This document shows, in pieces, positions 7,288-14,694 of a stretch of 34,808 bases of DNA. The stretch is from Candidatus Thermoplasmatota archaeon. Its GTDB lineage: Archaea; Thermoplasmatota; SW-10-69-26; JACQPN01; JAIVGT01. The stretch is from contig DATLFM010000071.1 of NCBI GenBank assembly GCA_035541015.1, positions 1 through 34,808 of the forward strand. Direction: 5' to 3'. The notes below the pieces were generated by a model that saw nothing but the letters and a program-made list of their open reading frames with translations, had not been told where the DNA came from and made no database searches. Position 1 is the first letter of the stretch. The number at the start of each line of letters is the position of its first letter. Made by a program: the position numbers and the translations under genes.

Positions 7288-8763
7288 ATGGTTCCGGGGA
7301 GCACGCCTTGGCCACTTGCGGCGCTTGCCTGCGCGCTCGCGCTGATCCCGGCCGCCTCTGCCGGCACCGTGCTCGAAGCCGAATTCTTCGTGGAGGGAGG
7401 ACGTGCGGGCGGGACCGTTGTTGTCCTCGAGGACCGCGGGATCGAGCGCAAAGCTCGGTTGCCCGCGGCCAGCGTCGAGTCCACGACCGTTTCCTTCGAT
7501 CCTTCCGAGCTCTCGCTCCCGGCGATGCACGCTTCGGTCCCCGTGGGGGAGCTGCTCGCAGGTCCGCTGCGCGCTGCGGCTGCGGAGCTTGGAGAACGTC
7601 CCGCGGTGACGGCGCCCGACTGCGGATTCCTCTCCGGCGACGACGGATTGTGCCGCCCCGCGAATCCGGCCTTCTCCGGCGGACCCAACGGCGGGGGCTC
7701 ATTCGTCTACGAGCTGTGCAGCGGTGGCGGTTGCCCCGCCGTCTCCTGCAGCGCATATGGACGCAACTGCTACCTTTCCATCGACCCGTGGGGCGCCGCG
7801 GCCAACCTTCTCGTGCTGCTTGCGGGCCACGTGGAGCAGAAGGTGCCGACCGCCACTTTCCAAGCGCATGCGGACATGGCAGCAAGGCACCTGGAGCCGT
7901 TGACGGTGACGGTGGGCGTTCCCGAGTTCCCATCCCTGCTTGGAGTCCGCGCCACCACGCCGGCTCTGGCGGTTACGATTCCGGCGAGCCTCCGCATCGA
8001 GGAGTCGGTGACGCTGGCCGACTCCCCCACGGCCGCGATGCCGGTCGCGCGGGCCACGGTGCCCGGCAGCGCCAGCGCGCCAAGCAAGAGCGCCGGCCAC
8101 GGCTTGCATCCATCCGTGCTGCAATCGGGCCGCGCGCTTCCGGCCGACATGGACGCCGCGGTTCGAACGGAGTCCCTCGCGCCCGCGCAGGCGGGCGCTT
8201 CCACGGCCGCCTCCGGAGCCGTAGCGCCGGCCGCGGAGGACGAGGTTCCGCTCCTCGTCGTCGTCGGCGCCGTGGCCGCCGCCCTGCTCCTTGGTCTCTA
8301 TCATCGCATCCACGCCGCGCGCGCCCTCGACCACTCGGCGCGCGCTGCCATCCACCGCAGGCTCGCGGGACGGCACGTCGTGGTGGCCAACCAGCTCGCG
8401 CGCGAGCTCGGGGTCAACCGAACCACGGTCGTCTTCCATCTTCGCACCATGCAACGCGAGGGTCTCGTCCGGCCGATCCGGCGGGGCCGCGCCGTCGCCT
8501 GGGTCCCCGCCTATGGCGGGACGCCAACGATCGGCAACGCGGACGTTTCTCCCACAGCTCGACGCGTTCGGCAGGCCGTGGAGGCGGAGCCTGACGGATG
8601 CCTGGCCGACTACGCGCGCACGCTTGGCCTGAGCGTCTCCCATGCGCACTACCACTTGCGTCGGCTCGTTGCCTCGGGCGAGCTCGCCGAGCGCGTCGAA
8701 GCCGGGCGGCGCCGGTACGCCCCCTGCCAGGCGCACCTCCAAGGAAGCGCGCAGTCGGCTTAA
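7288..8763 (+). CDS. Membrane-anchored tandem winged-helix regulator with exported sensor domain
   Basis: The 491-aa product has a signal peptide (WPLAALACALALIPAASAG), a large exported region of about 290 residues with a Cys-rich patch (CGFLSGDDGLC ... CSGGGCPAVSC), one TM helix at about 317-342 (VPLLVVVGAVAAALLLGLYH), and two cytoplasmic winged helices. These are HTH1 at about 350-407 (ANQLARELGVNRTTVVFHLRTM) and HTH2 at about 420-478 (YARTLGLSVSHAHYHLRRL). This topology, an outside sensor with DNA-binding domains inside, occurs in euryarchaea and suggests a one-component transmembrane regulator, perhaps released by proteolysis. Targets are unknown; the adjacent secreted protein 25 bp downstream is the obvious candidate. 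ATG 7288 is preferred over upstream in-frame codons because the signal peptide begins there. Confidence 0.8.
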   Translation: MVPGSTPWPLAALACALALIPAASAGTVLEAEFFVEGGRAGGTVVVLEDRGIERKARLPAASVESTTVSFDPSELSLPAMHASVPVGELLAGPLRAAAAELGERPAVTAPDCGFLSGDDGLCRPANPAFSGGPNGGGSFVYELCSGGGCPAVSCSAYGRNCYLSIDPWGAAANLLVLLAGHVEQKVPTATFQAHADMAARHLEPLTVTVGVPEFPSLLGVRATTPALAVTIPASLRIEESVTLADSPTAAMPVARATVPGSASAPSKSAGHGLHPSVLQSGRALPADMDAAVRTESLAPAQAGASTAASGAVAPAAEDEVPLLVVVGAVAAALLLGLYHRIHAARALDHSARAAIHRRLAGRHVVVANQLARELGVNRTTVVFHLRTMQREGLVRPIRRGRAVAWVPAYGGTPTIGNADVSPTARRVRQAVEAEPDGCLADYARTLGLSVSHAHYHLRRLVASGELAERVEAGRRRYAPCQAHLQGSAQSA

Positions 8764-8787
8764 GACGCCGGGTTGCAAGTCCGCGTC

Positions 8788-9492
8788 ATGCGCCCGCTAG
8801 GCTGGACGTCCTTCGCTTGCCTGATCGCGATCATCCTGCCGCTTCCCGCCGCCGCCGTCGTGCCCTGGTGGGTGGACGAGCCCGTCGAAGACATTGCCGT
8901 CTGCACGGGCGCGCGGTTTTGCGACAACTTCCGCCAAGGGTTCCGGCCGGTCTGGTCGGAGGCCGACGGGGCCAGCATCGAGGACGACCGGCTCGTTTTG
9001 CGCGCCGGGTTCTGGTATGCGAACCTCGCGTCGCGAGCCGACCTTCCGATCGGCGACGGGATCTTCGAAATGCTTTGGAACCCGTGGACGGTGCGCGAAG
9101 AGTGGAAGCAGTTCTACGTTTCCTTCCGCTACGATCCCAACCGGCACTGGACGACCTGGCACCGCGTGGAGCTTCGGGTGGACAGCAACGATCTGTGCTA
9201 CCAGTCGGGCACCGGGGGGACCTGCGCGCCCTTCGTCTGGCTGCCCATCGACTATCACGTCCGGATCGTCCACGCGAGTGGGCGCGTGCTCGTTTTCGTG
9301 GACGGCGCCTTGCTGCTGAAGAGCACGTACCCGGCCGGCGAGCCCGCCACGCGCCTGCTGCTGACGGCCGCCGACGACGGGCAAGGCCAGCGCGTGGACT
9401 GGGTCGGCCACCGGCCCTTTTCCGGACCCGGCGGGATGGACCTCGTGGACCCGGAGGAACTGCGGCTGCCGTACCTGAAGATCCGGAAATAG
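8788..9492 (+). CDS. Secreted protein with concanavalin A/lectin-like fold (predicted)
   Basis: The 234-aa product has a signal peptide (LGWTSFACLIAIILPLPAAAV) followed by a single domain of about 205 residues. Features such as 'FCDNFRQGFRPVW', 'RLVLRAGFWYANLASRADL', 'WTTWHRVELRVDSNDLCY' and 'DYHVRIVHASGRVLVFVDGALL' are the alternating beta-strand pattern of LamG/ConA-like jelly rolls, including the terminal 'v.vfvDG..l' strand. A polysaccharide-binding or lyase role is possible, but no catalytic residues can be assigned. It follows the membrane-anchored regulator by 25 bp on the same strand and is probably co-transcribed and perhaps regulated by it. TTG 8773 is an alternative start; ATG 8788 gives the better signal peptide. 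Confidence 0.65.
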   Translation: MRPLGWTSFACLIAIILPLPAAAVVPWWVDEPVEDIAVCTGARFCDNFRQGFRPVWSEADGASIEDDRLVLRAGFWYANLASRADLPIGDGIFEMLWNPWTVREEWKQFYVSFRYDPNRHWTTWHRVELRVDSNDLCYQSGTGGTCAPFVWLPIDYHVRIVHASGRVLVFVDGALLLKSTYPAGEPATRLLLTAADDGQGQRVDWVGHRPFSGPGGMDLVDPEELRLPYLKIRK

Positions 9493-9522
9493 GGCCCGCC
9501 GCGCGTTGCGGCGGGGCACATC

Positions 9523-9530
9523 CTTTTATG
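9523..9530 (+). promoter_or_regulatory. TATA-like box of nadC
   Basis: CTTTTATG is centred 26-27 nt upstream of ATG 9553. The spacing favours ATG 9553 over TTG 9547 as the leaderless start. Confidence 0.5.
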
Positions 9531-9552
9531 CCGGGGGCAAATCGGCTTGCGG

Positions 9553-10392
9553 ATGGCCGACGCCCTCCGGCGTTTCCTGGACGAGGACCTGGGGCAGGGC
9601 GACCTCACCTCCCAGGCCGTCGTCCGCGGCGAGAGCGCGAAGGCCGTCGTCTTCCCGCGCGAGGCGTGCGTGCTGGCCGGCGGCGAAGAAGCTGCCGCGG
9701 TCTTCGCGCACCTCGGACTCAAGGTCGCGCGACCCGTCGCCGACGGCGACCGCGTGCCGCCGCGCGCCACAGTCCTTGCGATCGAGGGCGACGCGGCCGC
9801 GATCCTCTCCGGCGAGCGCGTGGCGCTGAACCTGCTGATGCGGCTCTCCGGCATCGCCACGGCCACGCGCCTTGTCGTCGAGCGCTGCCGCACCACGAAC
9901 CCGAAGATCGAGGTCGCGGCCACGCGCAAGACGACCCCCGGTCTCCGGGAGCTCGAGAAGAAGGCCGTCGTCCTGGGCGGCGGGCATCCGCACCGCATGC
10001 GCCTGGACGACGCCATCCTCGTGAAGGAGAATCACATCGAGGTCGCAGGCTCGGTGGAGGAGGCCGTCCGCCGCGTGCGGGAACGGTTCCCCGACCGGCC
10101 CTTCCAGGTGGAGGCCCGCTCCCGCGAGGAGGCGCTTGCGGCCGTTTCCGCCGGCGCGCGGGCGCTTCTTCTCGACAACTTCGACCCCACCGCGCTCGCG
10201 GCGGTGGCCAAGGAGATCCGCGCGCGCCACCCCGACGTGTTCCTGGAGGCCTCCGGCGGCGTCGACCCCGACGAGGCACAACGCTACGCGCGGCACGTCG
10301 ACCGCGTTTCGCTGGGGCGGCTCACCCACAGCGTCACGGCGATCGACTTCGCCCTCGACCTCGCCGACGTGCGAAGAGCGCCGCGCCCATGA
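9553..10392 (+). CDS. nadC: Nicotinate-nucleotide pyrophosphorylase (carboxylating) NadC
   Basis: NadC converts quinolinate and PRPP to nicotinate mononucleotide, CO2 and pyrophosphate, completing the branch begun by nadX-nadA 2.4 kb away. The 279-aa protein has the family landmarks EDLGQGDLTS, ERVALNLLMRLSGIAT, the basic active-site stretch AATRKTTPGLRELEKKAV, GGGHPHRMRL, DDAILVKENHIE, VEARS and LLLDNF, then the C-terminal EASGGV and DRVSLGRLTHS phosphate-site loop. All are intact. It has its own TATA-like box. Its last 59 nt overlap the 3' end of the convergent gene at 10334-10873. Confidence 0.95.
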   Translation: MADALRRFLDEDLGQGDLTSQAVVRGESAKAVVFPREACVLAGGEEAAAVFAHLGLKVARPVADGDRVPPRATVLAIEGDAAAILSGERVALNLLMRLSGIATATRLVVERCRTTNPKIEVAATRKTTPGLRELEKKAVVLGGGHPHRMRLDDAILVKENHIEVAGSVEEAVRRVRERFPDRPFQVEARSREEALAAVSAGARALLLDNFDPTALAAVAKEIRARHPDVFLEASGGVDPDEAQRYARHVDRVSLGRLTHSVTAIDFALDLADVRRAPRP

Positions 10393-10873
10393 CGGCGGCG
10401 GCAAGCCACGCCGCCTCCCAGGCGGGGGTCCGCGGCGGAGGCGGGGGATTCGAATCGTCCGTCTGCACGCCCGAGCCGGCGCAAAGGCCACCGGGCGACG
10501 AGCTCGCGCACTCGAAGTCGCCCACGATCGTGACGTTGATCTGCGTCGGCGCCGAGCCCGGCGGCGAGAGCCAGTACATCGAAAACAGGCCCGAAGCTCG
10601 GGCCGCGAACCAAGAGGTGAAGTTCGTGCCCGTGTGGTTCGCGTGGCGGACGACGTCGGTCTCGTTGTGCGAATGAAGGTCGAACGCGATGACGGCGGGC
10701 GTGGATCGCCACGCGTACGAAATCATGGCGTGGGCGTCCATCCGAAGGTCGATCTCGGCCCACTCGCCGGGGGCAAGCGCAACGCCGGTCTGCAGAACGT
10801 CGCCGCCGCCGTGCGCCCACGCGGGCGCGGACAAGGCCGAGAGCGCGGCGAGCAGGATCGCGAAACGAGGCAC
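10334..10873 (-). CDS. Exported GOLD/p24-like domain protein with C-terminal TM anchor
   Basis: The 179-aa product has a signal peptide (PRFAILLAALSALSAPAWA) and an exported domain of about 95 residues. The domain pattern is 'lapGewaeidlrmdAhamIsyaWrs', then 'vIAFDLHSHNETDV', then 'aaraSGLFSMYWLSPPGSAPTQINVTI', resembling the GOLD domain of emp24/p24 proteins (a beta-sandwich with the 'G.y.l.w.n.s....v...' ending). A Pro-rich linker, a short TM helix (EAAWLAAAVMGAALFA) and an Arg cluster follow. The start is uncertain: ATG 10900 is in frame, but GTG 10873 gives a compact signal peptide and lies 28 nt after a TATA-like box. The family call is tentative and needs profile search. Confidence 0.6.
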   Translation of the reverse strand: MPRFAILLAALSALSAPAWAHGGGDVLQTGVALAPGEWAEIDLRMDAHAMISYAWRSTPAVIAFDLHSHNETDVVRHANHTGTNFTSWFAARASGLFSMYWLSPPGSAPTQINVTIVGDFECASSSPGGLCAGSGVQTDDSNPPPPPRTPAWEAAWLAAAVMGAALFARRRGRGRSRSP

Positions 10874-10897
10874 GGCGGCGCGACTGCCGCAACGGCC

Positions 10898-10904
10898 CAT
10901 AAGG
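10898..10904 (-). promoter_or_regulatory. TATA-like box of the GOLD-like gene
   Basis: CCTTATG on the minus strand is centred about 28 nt upstream of GTG 10873, which is the argument for that start over ATG 10900. Confidence 0.35.
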
Positions 10905-10963
10905 CTTCGGGATTGGGCTCCGGGCTTTTCGCCGCGCGTCGGTTCGAGGCTTGCACCGTACCC

Positions 10964-10970
10964 TATTTAA
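10964..10970 (+). promoter_or_regulatory. TATA box of the 10994 surface-protein gene
   Basis: TATTTAA is one of the clearest AT islands in the window. Its centre is 27 nt before GTG 10994 and 36 nt before ATG 11003. Confidence 0.6.
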
Positions 10971-10993
10971 GGCGGGCGGGCGAAGTCCTGCCC

Positions 10994-12277
10994 GTGGTTC
11001 GCATGCGGCTGCTCTCCGTTCTCGTGATCGCCGCGTTTTTGGCCGGCGCGATGGCGCAGGCTCACCCCGGTCATCCGCCCGCCGAGCACCGCGCCGCCGG
11101 CGAGGAGCGGAGCGAGGAGCGCTCGCTTGCCGCCCGCGAGAGCGCGCAGGAGCGCCGCGAGTTCCAGGAATCCCAGCGAAGCGCGCGCGAAGCCTGCGCG
11201 GACGACCCGCAAAACCGGTCCGGATGCATGCAGGAGGTCCGCGACCGGCAGCGCGCCTACGACGAGGCCCGACGCGCGGAGCACGCGCAGGCCGTCGAAG
11301 GCGCCGGGCGCGCCGCGCGCATGGGCCACTTCGAGACCGACGGCGATCTCGTCGCCGGCCGGCACGTCTCCTTCGTCCTCGACGCGGAAAACGGCACGCT
11401 GCGCGACCTTGCCGTGTCGGGCGCGCTCGTTGCCGAGGCCGTAACGGTCGCCGACGCGGGCGCGTTCGTCGCGACGCGCCTCCACGGAGGCGCGCTTGCG
11501 CTCGAATGGCAAAACGCCACCGTCCACGCGCACGACAATCCCGCGCTTGCGCTCCGCATCCGCGCCGACGCCGGCGGGCGCATCGCGTTTGCCGAGGGCC
11601 TCAACCTCACCGAAGAGAACGGGACCGTCCTCGCGGAGGGCCCCGGCCTTCGCGCCACGCTTGCGGCCGCGAACGCGACGATCGAGGGCAACGCGGTCGC
11701 CTTCGACGCGCGCGCCCACCTCGTCGTGCACGCGCGCAACCCGCTCCTCCCGGAGGCGGCGAACCTCCACCGCGAGGAGATCGAGCGCGCCAAGGGCAAA
11801 GGAAAAGTCGGCGCCGAGATCACCGTCCTTGGCGGCGACGCGGTCGACGTCGCGGTCCTCGAGGACGTGACGCTCGCGTTCGACCGCCGCGCGGACGCGC
11901 TGCGCTTTGTCGTGGGCGCAAGCGGCATCCCGGGCCAAACCTTCGTGATCAACGTCGACCGCGCGGTCCTGCGCGCCGACGACCTGAGCCTTCGGTACTT
12001 CGACGAGGTCGGGGGCGAGTTCGTCGAGGTCCCCATCGTCCAGGCCCAAGGCGGCCTCGCCGACTGCCTGGACGCGACCGACGACAGCACGCCCGAGTAC
12101 TGCGTCGTCAGGGGACCCGACGGATGGCAGGTCCTCGTGTCGGTGAACCACTGGAGCGTCCACGCCATCGAGATCGCCGGGGTGGCCGTCCCTGCGCCCC
12201 CAAGCGCGCTCGCGGGCCTGGTCGGCGCGTTTGCGCTCTCCGGCGTCGCGGCCTACGTCCTCTTCCGCCGCCGCTGA
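10994..12277 (+). CDS. Large surface protein with coiled coil and C-terminal TM/Arg anchor
   Basis: The 427-aa product (GTG 10994; ATG 11003 also possible) has a signal peptide (MRLLSVLVIAAFLAGAMAQA), then a highly charged segment of about 80 residues rich in E/R/A/Q that should be helical or coiled coil, with two Cys (EACADDPQNRSGCM). A long beta-rich region follows with repeated 'A.A..A.i.Gn...fda.a.lvv' strands. The end is Pro-rich (VPAPPSALAG), a hydrophobic helix and FRRR, a tripartite tail like archaeal archaeosortase-type sorting signals, though no PGF-like motif is present. Asn-x-Ser/Thr sequons (ENGT, QNAT, LNLT, ANAT) suggest N-glycosylation. No enzyme motif is seen. It is divergent from the GOLD-like protein. 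Confidence 0.7.
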   Translation: MVRMRLLSVLVIAAFLAGAMAQAHPGHPPAEHRAAGEERSEERSLAARESAQERREFQESQRSAREACADDPQNRSGCMQEVRDRQRAYDEARRAEHAQAVEGAGRAARMGHFETDGDLVAGRHVSFVLDAENGTLRDLAVSGALVAEAVTVADAGAFVATRLHGGALALEWQNATVHAHDNPALALRIRADAGGRIAFAEGLNLTEENGTVLAEGPGLRATLAAANATIEGNAVAFDARAHLVVHARNPLLPEAANLHREEIERAKGKGKVGAEITVLGGDAVDVAVLEDVTLAFDRRADALRFVVGASGIPGQTFVINVDRAVLRADDLSLRYFDEVGGEFVEVPIVQAQGGLADCLDATDDSTPEYCVVRGPDGWQVLVSVNHWSVHAIEIAGVAVPAPPSALAGLVGAFALSGVAAYVLFRRR

Positions 12278-12287
12278 CGCCCTGCCT

Positions 12288-12873
12288 TCATCCGCGCTCG
12301 CCGGGGGGCGGCTCCTCCTCTCCGCCCTCCGGCGGCGCAAGCTCCAACCACGCCTCCGCGAACCGGTCCACCACGTCGTCGACGAAGCTCGCCTTGTACC
12401 GCACGAGCACGCTTGCCACAAGATCGGGCTCGACGACCAAGTAGCGGTTCTCGCGCCCGTCGCGCCGCTGCGCCACGACGCCCGCCTCAAGCAGGCGCCT
12501 CAGGTGGAACGACAGCGTGGACGCGCCCACGCCGGCGTGCGGCAGGATCTCCCCGTGGCTTGCGTCCGGATGCAGCAGGAGATGCGCCACGACGCGCCGC
12601 GGAACGGCGTGCCGCAGCACCGCCATCACGTCCTTCTCGCGGCGGCCCAGCTGGTGCGCCACGTAGTACCGCGTGAAGTGCCCGTCGTCGCGCACCGACA
12701 GGAGGCCCAGCTTCACCATGCGGTCGAGGTGGTACGACAGCGTGCCGCCGGCCAGGGCAAGCTCCCGCTGGATGGAACGCATGTGATCGCCCGGATGCGC
12801 AGCGACGTGATCGAAGATGCGGCGGCGCGTCTCGAGCTCGAGCGCCTCGGCGGGATCCTGGATCCCCGCTCAC
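12288..12873 (-). CDS. Tandem winged-helix (ArsR-like) transcriptional regulator; start region disrupted
   Basis: The coding frame encodes two winged helices. HTH1 is 'ETRRRIFDHVAAHPGDHMRSIQRELALAGGTLSYHLDRMVKLGLL' and HTH2 is 'RRVVAHLLLHPDASHGEILPHAGVGASTLSFHLRRLLEAGVV', each with a recognition helix of the T-L-S-[YF]-H-L type. The only ATG (12782) falls in the middle of HTH1. Upstream, the frame runs with no ATG, GTG or TTG back to the TGA of the small membrane protein gene. A GTG at 12873-12871 overlaps that TGA as GTGA, but it is out of frame by one base: the CCCC run at 12864-12867 would need to be three Cs. With that change the N-terminus reads MSGIQDPAEALELETRRR and HTH1 is complete. 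Confidence 0.75.
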
Positions 12874-13139
12874 CTCTTGGCGATCGAAAGATACAAAAGG
12901 CCCAGCACGGCGAAATCGAGGCCGGAGACGGCAAGATCGGGCGCGAGCTCCACGATCGCGCGGTAGCTCGACAGCGCGCCCTTGGCGGCAAGCACCACGA
13001 ACGCGGCCGTGACGAAGGCCAGGCGCTGCGAGCGCAAGCGGCGCCACGACAGCGCCCCCACGACCGCAAGAAGCACGGAGAAGGCCAGCACCGAGACCGA
13101 GAGCAACGTGGCCACGTTGAGAAGCGTCGCGTCGACCAT
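12870..13139 (-). CDS. Small membrane protein (three TM segments) paired with HTH regulator
   Basis: The 89-aa product starts MVDATLLNVATLLSVSVLAF and has three hydrophobic helices: about residues 4-27, 36-55, and 62-84, the last ending LYLSIAKR. Short TM proteins of this size next to a winged-helix gene recur in euryarchaea (the haloarchaeal DUF7521-type arrangement is comparable), suggesting a membrane partner that tethers or modulates the regulator. Its stop TGA overlaps the GTG of the next gene, so translational coupling is expected. The ORF also opens at a GTG near 13154, but ATG 13139 is natural. Family assignment is by analogy only. Confidence 0.7.
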   Translation of the reverse strand: MVDATLLNVATLLSVSVLAFSVLLAVVGALSWRRLRSQRLAFVTAAFVVLAAKGALSSYRAIVELAPDLAVSGLDFAVLGLLYLSIAKR

Positions 13140-13201
13140 GCAAACCCGTGCCACCGAGCGCCCCCGAAACCTTGAAACCGACGCCTCCCGATGGAACGGA
13201 C

Positions 13202-13552
13202 ATGCCCGCCGCCTCCGCCGACGAGGTCCTCTGGACGCCGCTGTCTTCCGCGCGCGGCGCGTTCTTCCGAGTCCTCCACCAGACGAGGCGAAGCCAGACC
13301 GCCGTCATGACGGTCGCGCCCGGCGAGGAGGCCGGCCCGCCCGAGACCCACGAGGCGGACCAGATCTTCCACGTGGTCGAGGGCGAGGCGCTCGTTCGCA
13401 TCTGGGCCGACGGGCGCGAGCGGACGCCGTTGGAACGCCGCGCGCCCCCGGGCACGCTCTTTGTCGTCCCCGCCGGCGTGCAACATTGGGTGAAAAGCGT
13501 GGGGCGGGAACCGCTCTTCTTCCTCACCGTCTACGCGCCGCCCGAATACTGA
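13202..13552 (+). CDS. Cupin-domain protein
   Basis: The 116-aa single-domain protein has the two cupin motifs: 'PGEEAGPPETHEADQIFHVVEGEALV' (motif 1, with His and Glu ligand candidates and the conserved Gly) and 'PPGTLFVVPAGVQHWVKSV' (motif 2, with His). A metal-binding beta barrel is expected. The first motif lacks the usual H-x-H pair, having a single His (ETHEAD). Substrate and activity cannot be told; small stand-alone cupins range from isomerases to sensors. GTG 13148 is an upstream alternative, but ATG 13202 lies 27 nt after a weak TATA-like stretch (CTTGAAA, 13171-13177). It is divergent from the small membrane protein gene. Confidence 0.85.
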   Translation: MPAASADEVLWTPLSSARGAFFRVLHQTRRSQTAVMTVAPGEEAGPPETHEADQIFHVVEGEALVRIWADGRERTPLERRAPPGTLFVVPAGVQHWVKSVGREPLFFLTVYAPPEY

Positions 13553-13564
13553 ACCGGCGCCGCC

Positions 13565-13596
13565 GATGTATACACACGTATACGCATGTATGCATC
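13565..13596 (+). repeat. AT-rich 32-nt palindromic element, copy 1
   Basis: The element starts GATGTATAC and ends GTATGCATC. As + strand RNA it folds into a near-continuous stem of 13 Watson-Crick pairs and one G-U pair, with two adjacent mismatches. It occupies the gap between convergent genes: it begins 13 nt after the cupin stop codon and touches the mutY stop codon. A second copy with 28 of 32 identical bases lies at 25389-25420, also between convergent genes. It is far more AT-rich than its surroundings. A bidirectional terminator, 3'-end processing signal or palindromic repeat are possible roles. Confidence 0.8.
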
Positions 13597-14644
13597 ATTC
13601 GAGGAGCGGCCGGTGGAACGCCACGAGCGGAACGCGCGCGAGCTCGCGCTTGCGGAACCATCGCCCCGCGGCCGCGCTCGCCTCGCGCGCTTCCACGTCC
13701 CACGCTTGCCAACGCCACCGGCGGTGCGTGAACTCGTGCACGCCGCGCGCCATGCACGCGCGCACTTGCCCTTCGATGCCCAGCGACGCAAGCAACGCGG
13801 CCGCCACGTCCGCGGCGCGCCGGCGGCCCGTCCGCGCGGCGCCCGGCATGGCCCATCGGCCCGCAAGGAGGCCCGGCCCGCGGCGAACGAGCAGGACGCG
13901 GTCGCCCGCGCCGATGCGCAGGAATACCATGTCCTGCGTCGGGCGCGCGGCTCTTCGCCTCCGTCGCGGGTAGCGCTCGGCGTCCCCGGTCGCTCGCACG
14001 CGGCAGGCCCGCGCGAGCGGGCAGGCGCCGCACGCGGGCGCGCGCGGCGTGCACACGGTTGCGCCAAGGTCCATGAACGCTTGCGCAAGCGCGCCGGGTT
14101 GGCCGTGCGCGAGGATCGCGCGGAGGCGCTCTTCGAGGCGGGCGCGCGCGGCGGGCACGCGCGGGTCGTCTCCCACGGCGTCGAGCCGGCAGAGCACGCG
14201 CTCGAGGTTGCCGTCGACGGGCGGCTCGGGGCGGTCGAAGGCGATGGCGGCGACGGCGGCGGCCGTGTAGCGGCCCACGCCCGGCAGCGCGCGGAGGCCC
14301 TCGACGGTGCGCGGGAAGCCGTCGCGCGCGATGCGCGCGGCGGCCGCGCGAAGCGCGCGGGCGCGCCGGTAGTAGCCGAGGCCTTCCCATTCCCGCGCGA
14401 CCTCGTCTTCGCTTGCGGCCGCCAGGCGCGCGGGGGTGGGGTAGCGCGCGAAGAACCGCGCGTAGCGGGGAAGGACGGTGGCGACGCGCGTCTGCTGGAG
14501 CATGACCTCGGAGACGAGGATGGCCCACGGGTCGCGCGTGCGGCGCCACGGGAGGTCGCGCGCGGATCGCGCGTACCATCGCAAAAGGGCGCGCGCAAGC
14601 GGTGCGGGCGCGGCCTCGGGCGGCGGCGCGGAGCGCGGGGGCAC
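13595..14644 (-). CDS. mutY: A/G-specific adenine DNA glycosylase MutY
   Basis: MutY removes adenine mispaired with 8-oxoguanine. The 349-aa protein has the HhH-GPD core with the catalytic Glu in SEVMLQQTRVATV, the hairpin LPGVGRYTAAAVAAIAF, the catalytic Asp region VDGNLERVLCR, and the [4Fe-4S] ligands C-x6-C-x2-C-x5-C (CTPRAPACGACPLARAC). The C-terminal 120 residues form the Nudix-like 8-oxoG recognition domain (QDMVFLRIGAGDRVLLVRRGPGLLAGRWAMPG). All hallmarks are intact and length is normal. It is divergent from the SRPBCC gene over one TATA-like island at 14666-14671, about 24 nt from its ATG. Confidence 0.95.
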   Translation of the reverse strand: MPPRSAPPPEAAPAPLARALLRWYARSARDLPWRRTRDPWAILVSEVMLQQTRVATVLPRYARFFARYPTPARLAAASEDEVAREWEGLGYYRRARALRAAAARIARDGFPRTVEGLRALPGVGRYTAAAVAAIAFDRPEPPVDGNLERVLCRLDAVGDDPRVPAARARLEERLRAILAHGQPGALAQAFMDLGATVCTPRAPACGACPLARACRVRATGDAERYPRRRRRAARPTQDMVFLRIGAGDRVLLVRRGPGLLAGRWAMPGAARTGRRRAADVAAALLASLGIEGQVRACMARGVHEFTHRRWRWQAWDVEAREASAAAGRWFRKRELARVPLVAFHRPLLE

Positions 14645-14665
14645 GGCCCCGGATGCCCGAAAACC

Positions 14666-14671
14666 GTATAT
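14666..14671. promoter_or_regulatory. Shared TATA island between mutY and SRPBCC gene
   Basis: CGTATATGCG contains a single AT island (GTATAT), nearly self-complementary. Its centre is about 24 nt from the mutY ATG on one side and about 26 nt from ATG 14695 on the other. No second AT-rich box exists in the 50-bp gap. Confidence 0.55.
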
Positions 14672-14694
14672 GCGCCCTTCGGGTTTGCCCGCCC

